Source of the DNA: an uncultured Collinsella sp.
GTDB taxonomy: Bacteria > Actinomycetota > Coriobacteriia > Coriobacteriales > Coriobacteriaceae
DNA: 18,020 nucleotides
NCBI GenBank assembly: GCA_902496375.1
Contig: CABVAS010000011.1
Span: forward strand, 1 to 18,020
Reading direction: 5' to 3'
Notes under the pieces: model-generated
Told to the model about the DNA's origin: nothing
Databases searched by the model: none
The model's input: the letters and a program-made list of their open reading frames with translations, nothing else
Translations under genes and position numbers: made by a program
In this document: positions 13,991-18,020 of the stretch, piece by piece
Layout of the letters: every line of letters begins with the position of its first letter
Numbering within the stretch: the stretch's first letter is position 1

Positions 13991-14061
13991 CACTCATTGG
14001 GGACAGACTTAAATGAGTACCTGCTCATTGGGCACTCATTTAAGCCTGTCCCCAATGAGTG
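13991..14061. repeat. Long near-perfect palindrome with GGGGACAG core
   Basis: Left arm 13991-14018 starts CACTCATTGGGGACAG and ends TTAAATGAGT; right arm 14034-14061 is its reverse complement with one mismatch in 28. A 15-base loop separates them. It lies between the glnQ promoter region and the yqeY terminator. There is no T tract. Its arms share GGGGACAG/CTGTCCCC with the other repeats here. Confidence 0.75.
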
Positions 14062-14072
14062 CCCAGCCCAGC

Positions 14073-14104
14073 AAAAAGGGGCGCGACCATGACGGCCACG
14101 CCCC
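14073..14104 (-). terminator. Intrinsic terminator after yqeY
   Basis: Read on the minus strand, GGGGCG (14104-14099) pairs with CGCCCC (14083-14078), with a further GGCC/GGTC-type inner pairing, and is followed by five T (14077-14073). It lies 30 bases past the yqeY stop. Confidence 0.8.
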
Positions 14105-14133
14105 CTCAGCCTCAACTGTGTGCCACTCGGCCC

Positions 14134-14577
14134 CTACGCGAGGCGGGCTCCGACGATCTTTGCCGCTGCCGGCTTGTCGAAGTTGCCGCCGGTGGCCTTG
14201 CCCAGGGCACCCATAACCTGGCCCATCTGCTTCTTGGACGTGGCGCCCAGCTCGGCGATAACCTGCTCGATCAGGGCCTCGAGCTCCTCGCCCGAAACCT
14301 GCGCGGGCAGCAGGCTCTCCAGAATCTTGACCTGCTCGGTCAGGTTGTCGGTACGCTCTTGGTCGGTGCCGGCCTTGATGGACATCTCCAGCGTCTCGCT
14401 CGTCTGCTTGATCAGACGCTTGATCATGCTGTTGACGTCTTCCTCGGTCACATCGCGGCGCTCGTTGACCTCGATATTCTTCACCTCGGCCTTAACCTGG
14501 CGAATGATGGACAGGCGGACCTTGTCCTTGGCCTTCATGGCGGCGATCATTTCCTTCTGCAGCTCTTCGTTGGTCAT
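14134..14577 (-). CDS. yqeY: GatB/YqeY domain protein
   Basis: A small cytoplasmic protein of the YqeY family, whose fold equals the tRNA-binding C-terminal domain of GatB in the Asp/Glu-tRNA amidotransferase. Its exact role is not settled, but a link to tRNA or translation is likely. The 147-residue product is close to the usual length. It shows family features: MKAKDKVRLSIIRQVKAEVKN, DVNSMIKRLIKQ, ILESLLPAQVSGEELEALI and the C-terminal MGQVMGALGKATGGNFD. I chose ATG 14577 because AGAGGA lies seven bases upstream; a TTG at 14583 is an alternative. It follows the peptidylprolyl isomerase gene by 54 bases, with a hairpin between, and has its own terminator. Confidence 0.93.
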   Translation of the reverse strand: MTNEELQKEMIAAMKAKDKVRLSIIRQVKAEVKNIEVNERRDVTEEDVNSMIKRLIKQTSETLEMSIKAGTDQERTDNLTEQVKILESLLPAQVSGEELEALIEQVIAELGATSKKQMGQVMGALGKATGGNFDKPAAAKIVGARLA

Positions 14578-14600
14578 CTGCAAATCCTCTCTAATAGCGT

Positions 14601-14626
14601 GGGCGGCACTCGCGCGAGCACCGCCC
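14601..14626. promoter_or_regulatory. Intercistronic hairpin between the PPIase gene and yqeY
   Basis: GGGCGGCACTCGC and GCGAGCACCGCCC are inverted with two central mismatches, forming a loop-free GC stem. No T tract follows on either strand. It could be a processing or stability element between co-transcribed genes, or a weak Rho-independent pause. Confidence 0.4.
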
Positions 14627-14631
14627 CATGA

Positions 14632-15852
14632 TTACTCAGTCGTCGACGAATCGTCGGTCGAGCTCTTGGTGACGCCCTTCAGACTCACGTTATAGGGTAC
14701 GTCCTTGGGCATGGGGTTAACGGTGATGTCGGCATCCTTCTTGTACTGCTCCAGCCACTCGCTGTACGCGGTGCTGGCCGCTTGCATCTTCACCACATTG
14801 GAAACGTACTTCTTGATGGCCTTGGGCACCTGGTTGATGTCATCGACCTGATTATCGACATGGAAGTAGTCGGTGCACTTGATGATGTGGTAACCATAGG
14901 TCGACTCGACGACTTCGCTCACGTCGCCCTTGTTGAGCCCCTCGAGCGCCGTCTGGTAGCTGTCGACGAAAGTGGTGAGCTTATCCCAGCCCACATCGCC
15001 CTTCTTCTCCTTGGAGCTGGTATCGTCGGAGTACTGCTCAACGGCGTCCTCAAAGCTCAACTCACCGGAGTTGATCTTGTCCAGGCACTCCTGTGCCTTG
15101 GCCTTGGCGGCAGCCTTGTCCTCGTCGGAAGCGTCGGAATCAACCTTGATCAGGATGTTCGACGAGCGGCGAGCATCGTTGTAGTTAGACAGGTTCTCGT
15201 TGATGTAATCGACGATCTCGCTGTCCTTGGGCTTGCTGGTGGGCGCCACGGCATCCTTGAGTTTCTGCTGCGCCAGGCTCTCCTTGAGCGAATCCTTGTA
15301 GGTGTCCTCGGTATAGCCGTAGGTCTTGAGGGTCTTCTTAAAGGCCTTGGCACCGCCCGCGCTCTTGCACGCGTCCTTCCAAGCCTTCTCGACCTCCTCG
15401 TCCGACACCGTCACGCCGTTCTCCTTCTGTGCCTGCTGAAGCAGAATCTGCTGCGTGTAGGAGTCGATGAGCTGCTTGCGGTACTTCTTGGGCGTGAGGT
15501 CGTTGTCAACCAGATACTGCGCCCAATCCTCATCCTTGGTGTAGCCGTAGGACGTGCGCATGCTCATGATCTGCTTGGTCACGGTGTCCTCGGTAAGGTT
15601 GGTGCCGTTGATAGTGGCAGCAACACCGCCGGTCAGCTTGTAGCCCGAGGTGTCCTCGGCCTGCGACATAAGGCCGGAGCACGCCATCGCCGAGACGGAA
15701 AGCAGCATCGCCAGCACGCCGATGACCACCAAGACGATCTTGACGGTCTTAGACACGTACGTCTTGCGCTGCTTCTTGCGAGAGCTGGAGGCAGCGCGAG
15801 CCTGCTGCTCGGGCGTCGGCGCGGCCTCGGAGTTCTTTTTCTTGTTTGCCAT
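14632..15852 (-). CDS. Membrane-anchored parvulin-type peptidylprolyl isomerase (SurA/PrsA-like)
   Basis: An extracytoplasmic folding factor that isomerises proline bonds in secreted proteins. The chosen start, ATG 15852 (MANKKKNSE), has GAAAGGCC upstream and gives 406 residues; the frame stays open further upstream into repeat DNA. A basic cytoplasmic tail (1-36) precedes one membrane segment, VKIVLVVIGVLAMLLSVSAMA (about 37-58), so it is most likely a signal-anchored protein; the following Cys makes a lipoprotein conceivable but the lipobox is poor. The middle has the SurA-N-type helical region with DEDWAQYLV, YRKQLIDSYTQQILLQQA and VSDEEVEKAWKD. The parvulin domain covers ARRSSNILIKV, ELSFEDAVEQYSDD, KGDVGWD and STYGYHIIKCTDY. 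The C-terminus is Ser/Asp-rich. It is the first gene of a likely unit with yqeY. Confidence 0.9.
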   Translation of the reverse strand: MANKKKNSEAAPTPEQQARAASSSRKKQRKTYVSKTVKIVLVVIGVLAMLLSVSAMACSGLMSQAEDTSGYKLTGGVAATINGTNLTEDTVTKQIMSMRTSYGYTKDEDWAQYLVDNDLTPKKYRKQLIDSYTQQILLQQAQKENGVTVSDEEVEKAWKDACKSAGGAKAFKKTLKTYGYTEDTYKDSLKESLAQQKLKDAVAPTSKPKDSEIVDYINENLSNYNDARRSSNILIKVDSDASDEDKAAAKAKAQECLDKINSGELSFEDAVEQYSDDTSSKEKKGDVGWDKLTTFVDSYQTALEGLNKGDVSEVVESTYGYHIIKCTDYFHVDNQVDDINQVPKAIKKYVSNVVKMQAASTAYSEWLEQYKKDADITVNPMPKDVPYNVSLKGVTKSSTDDSSTTE

Positions 15853-15920
15853 AGTTGGCCTTTCGCATAACGAATCGAACAAACGCCATTGTGTCACAAC
15901 GCAGCCCCCGCGGCACGCTT

Positions 15921-15970
15921 GGTGCATTGGGGACAGGTTAATCTGCACCATTTTGGTGCAAAGGGGACAG
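15921..15970. repeat. Direct repeats GGTGCA(N2)GGGGACAG with internal hairpin
   Basis: GGTGCATTGGGGACAG (15921-15936) and GGTGCAAAGGGGACAG (15955-15970) match at 14 of 16 positions. Between and overlapping them, TGCACC (15944-15949) pairs with GGTGCA (15955-15960) around ATTTT. It lies just upstream of the PPIase gene, in the same gap as the palindrome at 15982. Confidence 0.65.
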
Positions 15971-15981
15971 ATGCGGCACTT

Positions 15982-16035
15982 GGCACTTGGGGACTGTCCT
16001 TTACTGCCGGCAGAAAAGGAACGTCCCCAAGTGCC
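15982..16035. repeat. 54-bp loop-free palindrome with GGGGAC core
   Basis: Left arm 15982-16008 starts GGCACTTGGGGACTGTCC and ends CTGCC; right arm 16009-16035 is its reverse complement at 24 of 27 positions, joined at GCCGGC. It begins only 14 bases past the PTS EIIA stop, so it could also act as that gene's transcription end, although no T tract follows. Confidence 0.7.
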
Positions 16036-16048
16036 GACTCAGCCCACC

Positions 16049-16513
16049 TTAGAAGTGGCGGCGGATGGCGTCGACCATGCCCTGGGACGTGGTCTGGCCG
16101 AGCACGTCGGCTGCGGCATCGGCGTCCATAAAGATGTTCATGAGCGCCTGCAGGGCCTCGACCTGGCCGCCCGGCTCTGCGATGCCCAGATTGATAACGA
16201 TCTGCGCCGGCACCGGAGCGCCCATGCCAGCCATAGCGTTAAATGTCACGGGCGCGGCGGGCTTCACCACCGCGATATAGGGCTTGGCCACAAACCCCGG
16301 ATCGGTATGCGGAATGGCAATGTTTGCCGCCGGCATGGCAAGACCCGTGGGATAGGCATCCTCGCGCGTGCGAACGGCGTCGAGCCAACCGGATGCAATG
16401 TAGCCACGTGGTGCAAGCTCGCCCTCGAGCCGCGCGAACACCTCATCCGGCGTCGCACACTCCCAATCAAAAAACACCAGCTCAGGCGTAAACAGCGCTT
16501 CGTTATCCGCCAT
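16049..16513 (-). CDS. PTS EIIA component, fructose/galactitol type (orphan)
   Basis: EIIA of the mannitol/fructose/galactitol class accepts phosphate from HPr on a histidine and passes it to EIIB. The 154-residue product has the family core YPTGLAMPAANIAIPHTDPGFV (about 54-75), in which the His of IPHTD is the phosphorylated residue. MAGMGAPVPAQIVINLGIAEPGGQVEALQALM then matches the second half of the domain. No EIIB, EIIC or HPr gene is in the window, so it either serves permease genes elsewhere or is regulatory, like PtsN-type proteins. GAGAGGTG lies upstream of ATG 16513. Sugar specificity cannot be told. It is flanked by repeats on both sides and stands alone between the PPIase gene and purN. 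Confidence 0.88.
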   Translation of the reverse strand: MADNEALFTPELVFFDWECATPDEVFARLEGELAPRGYIASGWLDAVRTREDAYPTGLAMPAANIAIPHTDPGFVAKPYIAVVKPAAPVTFNAMAGMGAPVPAQIVINLGIAEPGGQVEALQALMNIFMDADAAADVLGQTTSQGMVDAIRRHF

Positions 16514-16543
16514 GCGCTCACCTCTCTCACCTAGCCATCGGGG

Positions 16544-16575
16544 ACGTTCTAAAATGACTAGTCGTTAAAGAACGT
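16544..16575. repeat. 32-bp palindrome upstream of the PTS EIIA gene
   Basis: ACGTTCT (16544-16550) and AGAACGT (16569-16575) frame an inner AATGACTAGTCGTT; the halves match at 13 of 16 positions. GGGGACG overlaps its left end, recalling the other repeats. It is about 30-60 bases before the PTS EIIA ATG, so an operator is an alternative reading. Confidence 0.5.
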
Positions 16576-16590
16576 GGCAGGTGACTACCC

Positions 16591-16634
16591 AAAACAAAAG
16601 GTGGCCACGCGCGCCTTGGCGCCAATGACCACCC
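16591..16634 (-). terminator. Intrinsic terminator after purN
   Basis: On the minus strand, GGTGGTCA (16633-16626) pairs with TGGCCACC (16607-16600) through one G-U wobble, with an inner GGCGC pairing, and runs into TTTTGTTTT (16599-16591). It lies about 30 bases past the purN stop. Confidence 0.8.
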
Positions 16635-16665
16635 TGACTACTCGGCTAAATTGTACTGTGCGCCG

Positions 16666-17367
16666 CTAGCCGCGAGGCGCGTCAATTGCGACCTTGCCGC
16701 TCTCCAGCACGTGGACGCGACCGTCGGCGAGCATTTGCACGACCTCGGGATACAGCACGTGCTCAATCGCATGGATGTGCTCCTCGAGCGTGTCGACATC
16801 CCAACCTTCCTCGACAGCCAGCGCGCGCTGGGCGATGATGGGGCCGTTGTCGTAGATCTCGTTGGCAAAGTGCACGGTCACGCCGGTCACCTTGACACCG
16901 CGCGCAAAGGCATCGTCAATCGCATGCGCACCGGTAAAGCTCGGCAGCAGTGCCGGATGCAAGTTGACCACGCGGTTGGGAAACGCCGCCAGCAGCGGCG
17001 TGTGCACCATGCGCATGTAGCCGGCCATGACCACATACTCGCAGCCGCGTTCGAGCAGCTCGTGCGCGATGATCTCGTCGGCGGCAATAGGGTCGGCGTA
17101 GACATCCTTGGACAGCGTGAGCGTCTGGATGCCCGCGCGCTCAGCGCGCTGCAAACCCTTAGCCGAAGGACGGCTCGACACCACAAGCTCAATCGAAGCG
17201 TTGAGCTTGCCGGCGGCGATCAGGTCGATCAACGCCTGCAGGTTGGTACCCGAACCGCTGATGAGCACGCCGATTTTGAGCGGCTCGGCCGTATCGGTGC
17301 CGGTCGGACGGGTATAGGACACAAAGTCCAGGCCCTTGGCGGCAGCCATCTGCTCGTTAGCGCTCAT
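16666..17367 (-). CDS. purN: Phosphoribosylglycinamide formyltransferase (GART, PurN)
   Basis: PurN transfers the formyl group of 10-formyltetrahydrofolate to GAR in the third step of de novo purine synthesis, in the cytoplasm. The 233-residue product is longer than the usual roughly 190-210 because of about 30 residues before the first strand, IGVLISGSGTNLQALID (32-48). The catalytic triad is visible: Asn and His in VVNLHPALLPSFTGAHA, and Asp in NEIYDNGPII. VVMAGYMRMV and AIEHVLYPEVV are also typical. The ATG at 17367 lies inside the purM 3' end (11-base overlap), so translation is coupled. A later start nearer MAAAKGLDF is possible. An intrinsic terminator follows. Confidence 0.96.
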   Translation of the reverse strand: MSANEQMAAAKGLDFVSYTRPTGTDTAEPLKIGVLISGSGTNLQALIDLIAAGKLNASIELVVSSRPSAKGLQRAERAGIQTLTLSKDVYADPIAADEIIAHELLERGCEYVVMAGYMRMVHTPLLAAFPNRVVNLHPALLPSFTGAHAIDDAFARGVKVTGVTVHFANEIYDNGPIIAQRALAVEEGWDVDTLEEHIHAIEHVLYPEVVQMLADGRVHVLESGKVAIDAPRG

Positions 17368-18020
17368 CGGAGTACACGACCTTACCGGAACCCTCGACGC
17401 ACTCGCCCACGCGGAACGGCTTCTCGCCCAGCGCGACCAGGGCCTCGGTCACCGCGGCCTCGTCCTCGGGAGCGACGATCAGGCACAGGCCGACGCCCAT
17501 GTTGAAGGTCTTGCATGCCTCGTTGGGCGCGAGCTCGGCCTGGCGCGACACGTAGGTGATGACGGGCGGAACATCCCAGCCCATCTCGGCACCGTTACGG
17601 GTGACCACGGCGTCAACGTCGTCGGCAAGCGCGCGGTTGAGGTTCTCGGTGATGCCGCCACCGGTGATGTGGGCGATGGCGTGCACGTTGGCGCCGCCGC
17701 GCAGCAGCTCCAGAATCGGCTTGACGTAGATGCGCGTGGGAGCCAGCAGGGCGTCTGCCAGCGATGCGCCGCCGAGCTCCTCGAGCGGGCGGCTCAGCTC
17801 CTCGGCCTTAGCGGCGGCCTCGGGCGTGCCCGGCTTAATGCCGTCGACGCCGATGACCTTGCGCACGAGCGAGTAGCCGTTGGAGTGCACGCCAGTGGAA
17901 GGCAGGCCCAGGATAACGTCGCCGGGGCGGACGTTTGCGGGGTCGAGCATCTTGGGACGGTCGACGACGCCCACGGTAAATCCGGCAAGGTCGTAGTCGG
18001 CAGGAGCCATAACGCCCGGG
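17357..18020 (-). CDS. purM: Phosphoribosylformylglycinamidine cyclo-ligase (AIR synthetase, PurM), 5' part cut by window
   Basis: PurM closes FGAM to AIR with ATP, two steps after PurN. Only the C-terminal two thirds or so is present: 221 codons, the frame open through the right edge with PGVMAPADYDLAGF, matching the end of the family's ETAEMPG motif. Other conserved stretches are GDVILGLPSTGVHSNGYSLVRKV, LLAPTRIYVKPI, AIAHITGGGITENLNRAL and FNMGVGLCLIV. The TAA at 17359-17357 overlaps the purN start by 11 bases. Its promoter and start are outside the window. Confidence 0.96.
   Translation of the reverse strand, partial: PGVMAPADYDLAGFTVGVVDRPKMLDPANVRPGDVILGLPSTGVHSNGYSLVRKVIGVDGIKPGTPEAAAKAEELSRPLEELGGASLADALLAPTRIYVKPILELLRGGANVHAIAHITGGGITENLNRALADDVDAVVTRNGAEMGWDVPPVITYVSRQAELAPNEACKTFNMGVGLCLIVAPEDEAAVTEALVALGEKPFRVGECVEGSGKVVYSDER

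Noticed and set aside
1..18020. CRISPR arrays, tRNA or rRNA genes, transposase or integrase genes
   Set aside because: No regularly spaced repeats, cloverleaf-like genes, rRNA signatures or DDE/tyrosine/serine recombinase motifs were seen on either strand.

Overview
The window looks like chromosomal DNA from a high-GC, anaerobic gut-type actinobacterium of the Coriobacteriia, most likely Collinsella or a close relative. The basis is the strong G/C bias at third codon positions, the gene set (Nfn-type transhydrogenase, ECF transporter, orphan PTS EIIA, an uncharacterised 375-residue protein of a kind I associate with Coriobacteria) and intergenic repeats with a GGGGACAG core. The genus is inferred from memory, not from a search.

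Layout. Positions 1-2114 (minus): an ECF-type transporter pair, the transmembrane protein EcfT followed by a double ATPase cut by the window edge. Positions 2305-4894 (plus): glmU, apparently frameshifted near its 3' end, and prs, each followed by an intrinsic terminator. Positions 4981-6700: an accessory block between prs and pth, made of two roughly 200-bp elements with almost identical 24-bp terminal inverted repeats on either side of one uncharacterised gene. Positions 6815-7444 (plus): pth with its own promoter. Positions 7447-7644: a long inverted-repeat structure around a perfect hairpin. Positions 7819-10058 (plus): nfnA-nfnB, an electron-bifurcating transhydrogenase pair behind a leader that may contain an attenuator.

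From 10185 to the right edge everything reads minus: a cytidylate-kinase-like gene downstream of a four-gene polar amino-acid ABC transporter operon (ATPase, Tat/lipoprotein binding protein, two permeases); then yqeY downstream of a membrane-anchored parvulin-type peptidylprolyl isomerase; an orphan PTS EIIA; and purM-purN, with purM cut by the edge.

Functional themes are nucleotide and cell-wall precursor supply (PRPP from Prs feeding PurM/PurN; UDP-GlcNAc from GlmU), translation quality control (Pth), NAD(P)H/ferredoxin balance (Nfn) and nutrient uptake (ECF, amino-acid ABC, PTS). The most unusual material lies between genes: the TIR-bounded cassette between prs and pth, the glmU frameshift, and palindromic GGGGACAG/CTGTCCCC repeats at five or six gene boundaries. 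I saw no rRNA, tRNA, CRISPR array or recognisable transposase gene.
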